44,002 bases of DNA. Origin: an uncultured Flavobacteriales bacterium (GTDB lineage: Bacteria > Bacteroidota > Bacteroidia > Flavobacteriales > UBA1820). The notes below the pieces were generated by a model. That model was not told where the DNA came from, ran no database searches, and saw only the letters and a program-made list of their open reading frames with translations. The DNA lies in assembly GCA_959608625.1 (NCBI GenBank), contig CAUHQV010000020.1, positions 1 to 44,002 of the forward strand, given 5' to 3'. Positions 18,078 to 26,982 of the stretch are shown here, in pieces (position 1 is the first letter of the stretch; each line of letters begins with the position of its first letter). The position numbers and the translations under genes are program-made.

Positions 18078-18962
18078 TTATATTTTCTTGTGCGGGGAAA
18101 GTATCTTGAGCGAAGCGGGGTGAACGACTACTTCCAGGCGCCCCACCGCCGAAAAAGGCTCCCCGTCTATGTGGTAAACCAGATTTTTTCCCGCCACCAC
18201 TACGTGCCGCGCATCGATTGTCTCGCAGGAGGGGAACTGGTGTATCTTGCCTTTATACAGGCTGTATGCGGCCTGTACCGCGTTTATCTGTGTGATATCC
18301 GACAGGATGACGAGTTTCATCGTGCCGGAAGCCATCGAAGCCATCGGAGCGATCCGGAAATCGAAGCCCCATTGGGACGAATTGGCGAAAGTCATCGTGA
18401 ACGGGGTGCGGGTCATCATCTGTCCGTCGACTTCCATTTCTACCAAAGGAGGTTCGTACCGGAATATCTCCGACAGGGCGGACGTGGTATAAGAGACCAG
18501 TCCCCGATGCTTGCTGGAGGCAAAATTGTGCGCTACGGCGGCCTCGAAACCGGTACCTGCAAATCCGAGGCAGAACCGCCCGTTCACCTCCATCGTATCT
18601 GCATCTACCAGGCGGCAGGAAAATAACTGGTCGAAAGCTTTCTTAATATCGGTATTCATCCCTATATGCCGGGCTACGCCGTTGCCACTGCCGGCCGGAA
18701 CGATCCCGAGCGCCGTATCCGAACCCCGCAGGATCGCGCCGGTACTGTTGGCCGTACCGTCTCCGCCCACTACGATCACCGCATAAAAACCGGCTTCGAC
18801 CGCTTTCCGGATCTGCCGGTGCGATTCGTCAAAATTGCGGATCACATGGGTATGAATATCTATTTCACCGCTTTCCTTGCGGATATCCTCGAGCGGCGCA
18901 CTCATCTGCTCCAGGGAATGGGTTCCGGAGCGGGGATTGACGAGTATCAAAATTTTCTTCAT
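18078..18962 (-). CDS. Diacylglycerol-kinase-family lipid kinase (YegS/DgkB-like)
   Basis: 294 residues, standard length. The DAGK catalytic domain has 'ILVNPRSGT' at the start, the nucleotide-binding 'VVGGDGTANS' (GGDGT at 66-70) and 'GIVPAGSGNGVARHIG' (89-104). Family enzymes phosphorylate diacylglycerol or related lipids at the inner membrane face. Twenty bases after the cysteine desulfidase gene and 14 bases before the LTA-synthase-like gene. The Gram-positive enzyme DgkB recycles diacylglycerol made by LtaS, and the pairing here suggests the same job (inference). Confidence 0.92.
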   Translation of the reverse strand: MKKILILVNPRSGTHSLEQMSAPLEDIRKESGEIDIHTHVIRNFDESHRQIRKAVEAGFYAVIVVGGDGTANSTGAILRGSDTALGIVPAGSGNGVARHIGMNTDIKKAFDQLFSCRLVDADTMEVNGRFCLGFAGTGFEAAVAHNFASSKHRGLVSYTTSALSEIFRYEPPLVEMEVDGQMMTRTPFTMTFANSSQWGFDFRIAPMASMASGTMKLVILSDITQINAVQAAYSLYKGKIHQFPSCETIDARHVVVAGKNLVYHIDGEPFSAVGRLEVVVHPASLKILSPHKKI

Positions 18963-18982
18963 AGACGGTCTGGGTTTTGGGC

Positions 18983-20266
18983 TTATTTACAAGTCATGAT
19001 GTCTATTATCTCCCGGTCGGTGGAATCCATCGCCGAAATGGCTATCCGGGATAAGTTGCCGATGGAATGTTCCACATCGGGATCGATGATCCCTTCGCAT
19101 TGGGCTTTTTCTCCGTTGTCCACCGCCATATAGAGGGCTTCATAAGCGGCTACGATGCCTACGGACGCTTTCATGGAACACGATGCTTTCGCTCCGTCGC
19201 AGAAAAGCCCCGATATATTGGCAATGATGAGCTGTATCACGTTGTTCACTTGTTCTAACGAGGCGCCTTTGAGGTAAGCGATCCCACAAGCCGCGCCGAT
19301 CGATGCCGGGACGATCCCGCAAAGGGCAGAAAGAGGGCCTATCCGGTGTTTTATATGGATCGGCACCAGATTGGCGAACGCCAATGCGCGGAGCATCGAC
19401 TCCGTATCCGCCCCCATGGCCAGCGCAGCCTCGATGACCGGGATATAGATCGTGATACCCTGGTTGCCGCTGCCGCTGTTAGTCATCACCGGGAGCATGG
19501 AGCCCGACATACGGGCATCGATACCGGCTGCTACTTTAGCCATCGAACGGCGCATCAAGTCCGAGTCCGAGCCGGATTTGGCGGACAGTATTTTTCCCAG
19601 GCAATACCCGTACCTTTTTTTAAGGCCGGCATCGGCGATACGCCAGTTGGCTTCGGCCCCACGGGCTATGTCCTGGAGTTTTTCCACATCGACCGTCCCG
19701 ACAAATTCGTACAGCCGGGCGACCGACATCCCTTCGATATTGCCTTGGGAATCCTGCCCGTAGGAGGTCTTACATTGCGGGGCTTCAAAGACGACCTTTC
19801 CATCCAACATACCCCGCACGATATTGGTGTGGTATTTTTCCACTGTAGCGGATGCCAGATGGACTCCGTCGGATACCGTGGCCTCGATGAACAGTTTATC
19901 GACGCCTTCGGCGATGGATATTTCCACTCCGCCCTGTTGGGCAAAAGCGGTAGCGCAAGCCGCAATTTCATCGGTGACCTGCTCGAGCACTTCCAGCGCC
20001 TTGTCGGAAGATCCCGTCAGGCAGCCCATGGCTGCCGCTACTTCCAATCCCCGCTTATCCGTCCCAGGGATTCCAACCCCACGGCCGTTCTTATAGATAT
20101 TCCCGCTGACCCGTAATTTTACGTGTATGGGGTTAGCCCTCAGAATCTCTTTTGCCTTCACCACAGCCAAGGCTACGGCTATCGGTTCCGTACACCCTAA
20201 TGCCATCCCGGTATCCGCATGCAGGATATCGAGGATACATTCGTCTGATAATACCATTTTCTTCAT
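18983..20266 (-). CDS. L-cysteine desulfidase family protein (CyuA/YhaM, UPF0597)
   Basis: 427 residues, normal for the family. Contains the N-terminal 'TGMALGCTEPIAVALAVVKA' with Cys25, and C-terminal Cys motifs 'LCGIVPASIGAACGIAY' and 'ISGLFCDGAKASCSMK', which in characterised members carry a [4Fe-4S] cluster. The reaction is L-cysteine to pyruvate, ammonia and sulfide. Related annotation as 'serine dehydratase subunit alpha family' is common. First gene of the six-gene operon; no CyuR-type regulator or transporter adjoins. Promoter-like element at 20292-20299. Confidence 0.92.
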   Translation of the reverse strand: MKKMVLSDECILDILHADTGMALGCTEPIAVALAVVKAKEILRANPIHVKLRVSGNIYKNGRGVGIPGTDKRGLEVAAAMGCLTGSSDKALEVLEQVTDEIAACATAFAQQGGVEISIAEGVDKLFIEATVSDGVHLASATVEKYHTNIVRGMLDGKVVFEAPQCKTSYGQDSQGNIEGMSVARLYEFVGTVDVEKLQDIARGAEANWRIADAGLKKRYGYCLGKILSAKSGSDSDLMRRSMAKVAAGIDARMSGSMLPVMTNSGSGNQGITIYIPVIEAALAMGADTESMLRALAFANLVPIHIKHRIGPLSALCGIVPASIGAACGIAYLKGASLEQVNNVIQLIIANISGLFCDGAKASCSMKASVGIVAAYEALYMAVDNGEKAQCEGIIDPDVEHSIGNLSRIAISAMDSTDREIIDIMTCK

Positions 20267-20291
20267 TTTCGGGCTGCCACCCCATTTTGCG

Positions 20292-20299
20292 CAAAGTTA
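20292..20299 (-). promoter_or_regulatory. Predicted -7 promoter element of the six-gene operon
   Basis: TAACTTTG on the minus strand matches TAnnTTTG, 26 bases before the ATG at 20266. The -33 position falls in the neighbouring terminator stem and shows no clear TTG. Confidence 0.4.
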
Positions 20300-20306
20300 G
20301 GAAAAT

Positions 20307-20341
20307 AAAAAAAGAGTACCTTTTCCGGGGTACTCTTTTTT
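20307..20341 (-). terminator. Rho-independent terminator after the DUF4270 gene
   Basis: Inverted repeat AAAAAAGAGTACC / GGTACTCTTTTTT (arms 20308-20320 and 20329-20341, 8-base loop) with flanking A and T tracts, just downstream of the stop at 20361. Confidence 0.88.
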
Positions 20342-20360
20342 GTATTCTGAATATCGCAGA

Positions 20361-22076
20361 CTACTGCTGGCTTCCCTTTTTCTTGCTGTACTTGACAACA
20401 AGCCGGAGATTTTCCCCGTTCAAAACAGAAACGTTCGGTGCTTTTTCCGTAACGCCCAGCGGGAGGCGGAGGCCCACTTTCACCGGCTTTCCGTTTCCGT
20501 AAACCGCATCTATCAATGTGCGGGTGACCCGCATACGGTATTTCCCGGGTTTGGAAAACGCAGCAGAAGAGTTTTGGTTAATAATCCCGTTCAGCCCGTA
20601 ATTCGACCGGGGGACATAATACCATTGGCCGTCCTCTTCTTCGAACGCTGCTTCGTCGGGGATATAAAAACTTACCTCCCGGGTAGGATATCCCGTCTGG
20701 TCGTCCCAATAGATGAACTGGTCGGAATAAGGATACATATAATTCCATAATTCTGCCACAGGAGTGGTACCTTCTGCCGAATCGTAAGCCTTATTGGTAT
20801 ATTCCACATAGGCGTCATTGATTATCCAACCGTTGTCCTTAATAGTTTTGATCGTATTTTCGTCGATCAGGTTTATCACTGCTTCGGTCTGTCCGAACGG
20901 TATGATGTAAAGTTCTTTTTCGCCGTTTACCGTATCGGGATTTTCGATCATAGACTGTATCTTGGGACTGAGTGTCACATTGACGGAATTGGCCGCCACA
21001 GCCGTATTGTCGGATGAATTACTGAAATACAGGTTATAGGTCTGCCCCGTAGCGAGAGCCGTATGGTAATAAACCCGGATAAAGCATCCGCGTTTCTCAT
21101 CTCCGGTACTCTGGCTGAGATTGAGCATCATAAGAGGAGCCCCGACATATTGCACGGACTTAAAATACAGTCCTTTGAAATATTTCTGGAAAGACTCCTG
21201 AGTGACCACCTGGCCTTTAAAATTATCGATCACATTCTGCCAATAACTTTTGTCCAGCTCGAAAACCATTCGGGGGTATATAGAGTCGGCATAAGTATAT
21301 ACGGTATCTATAGGTATGCCTTCATCGTCGTAATTGACCGTAGAATCCGCAATTTCAGTCGTAGAGCGGATCGTATCGAGATTTATGAGAAGGTCCTCTT
21401 TATGTACCAGTTCCGCCGTCTTCCATTTTTTGGTCAGGGGAATATAATTTTCTTTTTGTACGCTCGTCCCCGGTACGATCGAATACTTGTCGGGAAAATC
21501 TTCATCCAGGCGGTATACCTCTACCGTCAACGGGCTGGAAAGACTCCGCCCATAAAACGAGTACCCGCTCGGATACAACCCTTTATATATACTCACATTC
21601 GTATCGTACCCGGTGAAACCGGCCGTGGTCGAATCCGCAAAAGCCTCAACCGGCGTATAAGATATCTGCATTTTCACCGAGTCCACCACTATATCGCCGA
21701 AATTGTACAACAGAGTGGATGTTTGTAACTGAGTGGCAAACCCGGCATCCACCTGGCACACATCGGAGATAGAATATTGTCCCAGCAAGTTGAAATAAAA
21801 CGCATTCACCCTCGAAGAAGGATCCCCGGTCTTGAATATCAATCCCGTAAATACCCGGCCGGAAAGTGTATCTCTGGTCGGATCGGGAATTGTCCAGCCT
21901 TTCACCGGGAAAGTCGTCTCCCCCCTCTCCATATCTTCCCCGTCGACAATACCACTGCCGACATGGAATTCATCGTTATTGCAGGAAAGCAATAAGACAG
22001 AAAAGGCAAAAACGGAAAAGAACCACGCACATGCCTTAGCCGGCGCAAAAACGTACCTGTTCGCAGATGTTCTCAT
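20361..22076 (-). CDS. DUF4270 lipoprotein
   Basis: 571 residues. A signal with lipobox (FSVLLLSC, Cys about 32) follows a basic lead. The body is beta-rich: 'HVGSGIVDGEDM' after the Cys, then strands with 'VVDSVKMQISYT' and many Asp/Tyr-rich segments, as in the DUF4270 family of Bacteroidetes. Function is unknown. It starts 8 bases after the GT5-like gene, and the pair is frequently seen together in Bacteroidales. A surface or outer-membrane location is likely from the lipobox; SusE/F-like glycan binding is only a guess. Confidence 0.85.
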   Translation of the reverse strand: MRTSANRYVFAPAKACAWFFSVFAFSVLLLSCNNDEFHVGSGIVDGEDMERGETTFPVKGWTIPDPTRDTLSGRVFTGLIFKTGDPSSRVNAFYFNLLGQYSISDVCQVDAGFATQLQTSTLLYNFGDIVVDSVKMQISYTPVEAFADSTTAGFTGYDTNVSIYKGLYPSGYSFYGRSLSSPLTVEVYRLDEDFPDKYSIVPGTSVQKENYIPLTKKWKTAELVHKEDLLINLDTIRSTTEIADSTVNYDDEGIPIDTVYTYADSIYPRMVFELDKSYWQNVIDNFKGQVVTQESFQKYFKGLYFKSVQYVGAPLMMLNLSQSTGDEKRGCFIRVYYHTALATGQTYNLYFSNSSDNTAVAANSVNVTLSPKIQSMIENPDTVNGEKELYIIPFGQTEAVINLIDENTIKTIKDNGWIINDAYVEYTNKAYDSAEGTTPVAELWNYMYPYSDQFIYWDDQTGYPTREVSFYIPDEAAFEEEDGQWYYVPRSNYGLNGIINQNSSAAFSKPGKYRMRVTRTLIDAVYGNGKPVKVGLRLPLGVTEKAPNVSVLNGENLRLVVKYSKKKGSQQ

Positions 22077-22084
22077 CTATGATA

Positions 22085-22891
22085 TTATTCTTCGTTCGAT
22101 ATTTTTGCATAAAGGGCCGAATACTCCGCATATCCGGCAGGATTTTCCTCGGTATCCTTTAAGCAGGGCAATTTACGACTTTTTACTATTTCCGCTATCT
22201 TTTTCTCGTTAGCGTCCCCATCCACGATTACCGCGTCGGAGTATTTAAGACAAGTTTTTGTTAAATTGTCGTATGTAGGATCCGACAGGAGGGGTTCGTC
22301 TATCCCGTCGAAAGCCAGTTTGGCGGCCAATCCTTTGTCCAAAGACCCTTGGTAGCCATCCCCGAAAACCGAAGTAACGACCTTGGCGTCGGCAAATGCC
22401 GGGTCATTTTTATATTGCGTTTTGATATACAAGGGGAGCATAAAGCACAAAGGCCCGTTTACATGGACGATGTCAGGGCTCCAATTGAGTTTTTTTACGG
22501 TTTCAAGGACTCCCTTGGCAAAAAAGATAGCCCGTTCGTCGCTATCGGGGAAAACGCCCTCTTTTTGCTCTTCTTCACGTCCCTGTCCGCGAAAATATTC
22601 GTCGTTATCGATAAAATAGACCTGAAGGCGCTCTTTGGGCACCGAAGCCACTTTGATGATCAAAGGCTGATCGACATCGTTGACCACCAGGTTCATCCCG
22701 GAAAGCCGGATCACTTCATGCAATTGATGGCGGCGTTCGTTGATGCTGCCGTACCGGGGCATGAATATCCGCACTTCACTTCCTTCTTCCTGCATCAGAC
22801 GGGGAATTTCGAGCGACACATTGGCCCGGTGGCTAGAAGGCAAGTAGGGTGTAAGCTCCGAAGAGACATACAAGATCCTCTTGTTTTTCAT
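22085..22891 (-). CDS. Glycogen/starch-synthase-like protein, GT5 catalytic N-domain only
   Basis: 268 residues, against about 470-500 for full glycogen synthases: only the GT5 N-terminal Rossmann-like domain is present and the GT1-type C-domain is missing. The first motif reads 'SSELTPYLPSSHRANVSLEI', so the ADP-glucose-binding KxGG of true synthases is absent. The rest follows the family ('IVHVNGPLCFMLPLYIKTQY' corresponds to the 'HxHDW' strand, with Asn in place of the second His). Similar short forms are normal in Bacteroidales, so this is not a local truncation. Catalysis is doubtful. Operon with DUF4270. Confidence 0.85.
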   Translation of the reverse strand: MKNKRILYVSSELTPYLPSSHRANVSLEIPRLMQEEGSEVRIFMPRYGSINERRHQLHEVIRLSGMNLVVNDVDQPLIIKVASVPKERLQVYFIDNDEYFRGQGREEEQKEGVFPDSDERAIFFAKGVLETVKKLNWSPDIVHVNGPLCFMLPLYIKTQYKNDPAFADAKVVTSVFGDGYQGSLDKGLAAKLAFDGIDEPLLSDPTYDNLTKTCLKYSDAVIVDGDANEKKIAEIVKSRKLPCLKDTEENPAGYAEYSALYAKISNEE

Positions 22892-22994
22892 TATAATTAT
22901 TTTAATAAAATTTTAACCTCCGTACACCCTTTCAGGCATATCCTTCCATCCATTCACCGACAGAAGACAGAGGCCGGAAATATGTAAGTTGTTG

Positions 22995-23002
22995 CAAAGT
23001 TA
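22995..23002 (-). promoter_or_regulatory. Predicted -7 element for the GT5-like/DUF4270 operon
   Basis: TAACTTTG on the minus strand, about 100 bases before the ATG at 22891, giving a leader near 100 bases. No clear -33 TTG. Confidence 0.35.
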
Positions 23003-23051
23003 CGAATTTTAAGCGATTGAATGTACTTTTACAAGGCGTTTTATCGCATCT

Positions 23052-24263
23052 TTAAGCGATAGGGCCACTGAAAAACAACTCATCCTCCCAATAAGCAGCT
23101 GCAAACTGACCCGCTGTCACAGCACTCTGAGGCCGGAAAAAATCGATATAGACCCCTGTCCGCATTTTGTATAATACAGCCTTTTCGAGCGGCTGGCGGT
23201 AACGGATACGTGCCGACACCTCTATTTGCCCTCCCTCGGCCAATGTCCTATCCGGGCGTACCCAATGCTCGTCTGCCGCCGGAATGAACAAAGATTTCCG
23301 ATAAAGGCCCGGATGGGATTTCCCCTGCCCTACGTACACTATATTATTCAGGGTATCGGTCGCAATGACGAAAAGAGGTTCCGGGCGCCCTCCCACATCC
23401 AGTCCTTTGCGCTGGCCGACGGTATAGAAATGCGCCCCGTGATGGCGGCCGATGATCTTTCCATTCTCGGGTTTATAATCGTATGCTTCCGACTGGATTT
23501 TCAACCGCTCGGCCCGATCGGACACCCGCGTCACTTCTTCCTCCCGCCGGCCGTATAGCGGACTGTCGGCCGGTACCTCGACGATATCCCCATCCCGGGC
23601 AGCAAGCCGCTGCTTGAGGAATTCGGGAAGTTTTACTTTCCCCACAAAACAGATACCCTGCGAATCTTTCTTTTCCGCGGTCACCAGTCCCATCCTGGCT
23701 GCGATCCGGCGCACCTGGGGCTTAAGCAGTTCACCGACAGGAAACATGGCACGGGAAAGCTGCTGCTGGGAAAGTTGGCACAGGAAATAGCTCTGGTCCT
23801 TGTTCGGGTCGCTGCCAGCCAACAGCCGGTAAACAGTCTTTCCCTCTTTTTCTTCCGTCCCTATCCGGGCGTAATGGCCGGTAGCCACATAGTCGGCGCC
23901 CAGGTCGAGGGCCGCCCGAAGGAATACGTCGAATTTTATCTCCCGGTTGCACAGCACATCGGGATTGGGGGTGCGGCCTTTTTCATATTCGCCGAACATA
24001 TAGTCTACGACTTTTTGCCGGTATATTTCGCTCAGGTCTATCACCGAGAACGGGATATCCAGCGCCTGGGCAACGAGCATCGCGTCGTTGCTGTCCTCCA
24101 GCCAGGGGCATTCCTTGGACAAAGTCACCGACGTATCGTGCCAATTCTTCATGAAAAGGCCCACCACGTCGTATCCCTGCTCTTTCAGCAAATACGCGGC
24201 CACCGACGAATCTACCCCGCCGGAAAGTCCCACGACCACCCTTTTCTTTTTGCTGCCTGTCAT
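23052..24263 (-). CDS. mnmA: tRNA-specific 2-thiouridylase MnmA
   Basis: 403 residues, somewhat longer than the roughly 370 of E. coli. PP-loop motif 'VGLSGGVDSSVAAYLL' (ATP pyrophosphatase), catalytic Cys in 'TPNPDVLCNREIKF', second catalytic Cys in 'SQGICFVGKVKLPEFL', and the C-terminal barrel with 'GQRKGLDVGG'. It adds sulfur at C2 of wobble U34 in tRNA for Lys, Glu and Gln, using a persulfide relay. Monocistronic; divergent from the small basic protein gene at 24391. Confidence 0.96.
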   Translation of the reverse strand: MTGSKKKRVVVGLSGGVDSSVAAYLLKEQGYDVVGLFMKNWHDTSVTLSKECPWLEDSNDAMLVAQALDIPFSVIDLSEIYRQKVVDYMFGEYEKGRTPNPDVLCNREIKFDVFLRAALDLGADYVATGHYARIGTEEKEGKTVYRLLAGSDPNKDQSYFLCQLSQQQLSRAMFPVGELLKPQVRRIAARMGLVTAEKKDSQGICFVGKVKLPEFLKQRLAARDGDIVEVPADSPLYGRREEEVTRVSDRAERLKIQSEAYDYKPENGKIIGRHHGAHFYTVGQRKGLDVGGRPEPLFVIATDTLNNIVYVGQGKSHPGLYRKSLFIPAADEHWVRPDRTLAEGGQIEVSARIRYRQPLEKAVLYKMRTGVYIDFFRPQSAVTAGQFAAAYWEDELFFSGPIA

Positions 24264-24306
24264 TATGATTTTCTTAAAATAACGCCCCGAGGGGCTTAAA
24301 CAATTG

Positions 24307-24355
24307 CAAAATTACACATTATGTTGCCAAATAACCGAATTATGAACTATCTTTG
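24307..24355. promoter_or_regulatory. Divergent promoters of mnmA and the basic-tailed protein
   Basis: Plus strand: TTG (24324-24326), 21 bases, TATCTTTG (24348-24355), a close match to TTG-N19/21-TAnnTTTG, about 35 bases before the ATG at 24391. Minus strand: TAATTTTG (plus 24307-24314) as -7 for mnmA, without a well-spaced -33. Confidence 0.5.
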
Positions 24356-24390
24356 TCTCCAATAATAACCGAATTAACAAGAAATTCAAC

Positions 24391-24744
24391 ATGGCAAGTA
24401 TCAAAGACTTGAAAAAAGAGCTCATATATACGTACGGCGCTCTGCTGGACCAGTGCTATCTGGTACAGATGGTATTCCCCAACACCGACCCCAAAGCCGC
24501 CGAAGCGCTGGCCCAGGAGATCGAGGACGCCTACATGTCCACGCTGGCCAAGCTTTCCCGCAAAGAGGGGCCCTCGCCGGCCGGCCGTGCCAAGGAAGTG
24601 CGCAAGGAATTCGATGCTTCGGTAGACAGCCTGTCCAAAAAGCTGGAGGCTTTGGCCGACGGGAAAAGCGAGGCTGCCGCGAAACCCCGGAAGAAAGCCG
24701 CTCCGAAAGCAAAAGCTGAAACGAAAGAAACGGCGGAAGAATAA
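24391..24744 (+). CDS. Conserved small protein with Lys/Ala-rich basic tail
   Basis: 117 residues, no signal peptide. Residues 1-92 are helical ('MASIKDLKKELIYTYGALLD', 'AEALAQEIEDAYMSTLAKLS', 'VRKEFDASVDSLSKKLEAL'). Residues 93-117 are Lys/Ala/Pro-rich ('KPRKKAAPKAKAETKETAEE'), similar in composition to histone-H1-like or HU tails. The N-terminal part resembles small Bacteroidetes proteins of unknown function. The strong promoter match upstream suggests good expression. DNA or RNA binding through the tail is a guess from composition. The WG-repeat gene follows 54 bases later and may be cotranscribed. Confidence 0.8.
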   Translation: MASIKDLKKELIYTYGALLDQCYLVQMVFPNTDPKAAEALAQEIEDAYMSTLAKLSRKEGPSPAGRAKEVRKEFDASVDSLSKKLEALADGKSEAAAKPRKKAAPKAKAETKETAEE

Positions 24745-24798
24745 GCAATCCCCGCCCCTTTCTCTATTTTCCGGTTTTAGATATTGTCCACACTGCAA

Positions 24799-26913
24799 AT
24801 GGTATCTGTCAGAAAAGCGATATGTATAGCGGCGCTGTTACTTTTGTGCCTGCCGCTGTCCGCCGGGAGGCTCGATAAAGCCTTCGAGGCGTTGGGTGTC
24901 CATGACTATTTCAAAGCGAAAGAATTGTTCGAGAAATCGCTCAAGAGCGATGAAATGCTGTCCAATTACGGGCTGAGCCTCATCTATTCCCGCGACAACA
25001 ATCCGTTCTACCAGCTGGATTCCGCTTACTCCTGCATCGAGCGCAGTATAAACGCTTACGACGACGTAAAGGCCAAGGATAAAAAGAAAATATTCGAAGA
25101 ACAGGCCGTAGACAAAGACACCCTCTACGCCCAGCGGCAGCACATCGCTTCGCTGGCTCTGGATGCAGCTATAAAAGAGCATTCGGTACCGGCCCTGGAA
25201 TCCGTCATCCGGAAATACCCGTTCTCTGCCCGGCAGGACGAGGCAATAACCCGGCGGGACGAACTGGCTTTCGCCCAAGCGGAAAAACAGCATACCTGGA
25301 GCGCTTACAAGACTTTCGCGGATACTTATCCGAACGCTCCACAGGCCGCCCGCGCCCGGGAACTTTACCAAAAGCTCCTTTTCGAAGAAACGACCCAGGG
25401 AGGCACGGCCGCCCAGTACATGGCTTTCGTGAAAGCTTATCCGGACAGCCCGTACATAGGCCAGGCGCAGGAAAAGATATTCGACCTCACCACCGCCGGA
25501 AAAACCTTGGGAGAGTATACTTCGTTCGTTCGTCTCTATCCGGACAATCCTTACACCAAAAAAGCCTGGGAGGCTATCTACCACCTCTGGTTCTCGGATC
25601 TGTCGCAGGAAAGGGTGGACGCCTTCCGCAGCATTTACCCCCAGTTCCCGATGAAAGCCATCCTCGACGAGGATGTGAAACTCCGGGACGTGAAATATTT
25701 CCCCATTCTGTCGAAGAACAAGCAATACGGTTTTGTCAATTCGCAGGGACAGGTGACCGTAGAGCCGCAATACGATTTCGTAGACGACTTTTCCAGCCGG
25801 GCCGCTTTGGTCGGGCGCGGGGACAAGATTTCCTATATCGACCCCCGCGGCACTTTACTGGCGGGATTCCTGTGGGAGGACGGGTTCCCGTTCAAAGGGG
25901 AACTGGCCGTGGTGATGAACAACGACCGGCAAGGGGTGATCAATAAAGCGGGCGGCACAATGCTGCCCACCGACTTCGACGAGGTTTTTCTCGACGGGCA
26001 GGGACCGATCCTGGCCCGTAAAGGACACTCCTACCGGTATTATTCCCGGGAAGGACGTCCCCTATCCAACGAATACGAAAGCGCAGAACTGTTCCACGAC
26101 GGGTTGGCCGTAGTCAAGGCGAACGGAAAGGCCGAAATTATGAGTCTGGACGGGCAACCATTCCTTTCCGGGGATTTCTCGGACATCAAAATTTTGGCTC
26201 CCAATACGCTGGCCCTCCAGGATTCGACCGGCAAATGGACGATAACCGACCGCACCGGCGAACCGCTTTCGGCCAAACGGTACGACAAGGTAGGGAATAT
26301 GGCCGACAGCCTGGCCGCCGTACAAATCGGGCAGAAATATGGTTATATCGACCCTCGGGGTAAGGAGGCTATCGCTGTCAACCTCACGGCGTTCGACAAT
26401 ATCGCCGATGCCAAATTCTCACAGGAAAGAGCCAAAACCGCCTACCGGGACAGGTACGGTATGATAAATACCGCCGGCAAACGATTGCTCCCCAATCTTT
26501 TCGATGACATCATTCCGTCGCCGAACTGGCCCGTACCGGTACAGCGGAGCGGACTGTGGGGATACGCGGACTCCAAAATGAACATCATCATCAAGTGCAT
26601 TTACGATTCCGCCCAGCCATTCAGCCAGGGACGCGCCATCGTCGTGCGCAAAGGCCAATGGGGCGTGATCAACGAAAAAGGCGTGATCCTGATCCCCCTG
26701 GAATATTCGAACATCGAACCTCTGGGGACGAACATGTATATCGTGGCTAAGGACGGCAAAATGGGGATCGTGAACCAGGAGGGCGGCATCATCCTGCCGA
26801 TAGAGTACGACCGCTTACGCGAATACTCGCCGGGTATCCTCCAGGTAGTCATGGACGGGGAATTTCTCTATTTCGACACCAACACCGGCAAATTCATTTA
26901 CAAGGGAGAATGA
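24799..26913 (+). CDS. Exported WG-repeat protein with helical N-terminal region
   Basis: 704 residues from the ATG at 24799, which directly precedes the signal peptide (KAICIAALLLLCLPLSA); an upstream TTG is possible. Residues about 20-280 are helical, with TPR-like repeats spaced by 'YPxxPxxxxA' motifs ('FADTYPNAPQAARARELYQ', 'FVKAYPDSPYIGQAQEKIF', 'FVRLYPDNPYTKKAWEAIY'). Residues about 300-690 carry WG (KWG) repeats ('YGFVNSQGQVTVEPQYDFV', 'YGYIDPRGKEAI', 'WGVINEKGVILIPLEYSNI', 'MGIVNQEGGIILPIEYDRL'), which fold into beta-strands for protein interaction. Likely periplasmic or surface; partner unknown. Confidence 0.88.
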   Translation: MVSVRKAICIAALLLLCLPLSAGRLDKAFEALGVHDYFKAKELFEKSLKSDEMLSNYGLSLIYSRDNNPFYQLDSAYSCIERSINAYDDVKAKDKKKIFEEQAVDKDTLYAQRQHIASLALDAAIKEHSVPALESVIRKYPFSARQDEAITRRDELAFAQAEKQHTWSAYKTFADTYPNAPQAARARELYQKLLFEETTQGGTAAQYMAFVKAYPDSPYIGQAQEKIFDLTTAGKTLGEYTSFVRLYPDNPYTKKAWEAIYHLWFSDLSQERVDAFRSIYPQFPMKAILDEDVKLRDVKYFPILSKNKQYGFVNSQGQVTVEPQYDFVDDFSSRAALVGRGDKISYIDPRGTLLAGFLWEDGFPFKGELAVVMNNDRQGVINKAGGTMLPTDFDEVFLDGQGPILARKGHSYRYYSREGRPLSNEYESAELFHDGLAVVKANGKAEIMSLDGQPFLSGDFSDIKILAPNTLALQDSTGKWTITDRTGEPLSAKRYDKVGNMADSLAAVQIGQKYGYIDPRGKEAIAVNLTAFDNIADAKFSQERAKTAYRDRYGMINTAGKRLLPNLFDDIIPSPNWPVPVQRSGLWGYADSKMNIIIKCIYDSAQPFSQGRAIVVRKGQWGVINEKGVILIPLEYSNIEPLGTNMYIVAKDGKMGIVNQEGGIILPIEYDRLREYSPGILQVVMDGEFLYFDTNTGKFIYKGE

Positions 26914-26934
26914 CTGGAATAGAATACAGCATAT

Positions 26935-26966
26935 AAAAAGGCGGCTCGTAAGAGCCGCCTTTTTTT
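26935..26966. terminator. Bidirectional terminator between WG-repeat gene and ktrA-like gene
   Basis: Perfect inverted repeat AAAAAGGCGGCTC-GTAA-GAGCCGCCTTTTT (arms 26935-26947 and 26952-26964) with T-tracts on both strands, placed between two convergent genes. Confidence 0.92.
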
Positions 26967-26982
26967 ATTGCAGTTCTCTCTA

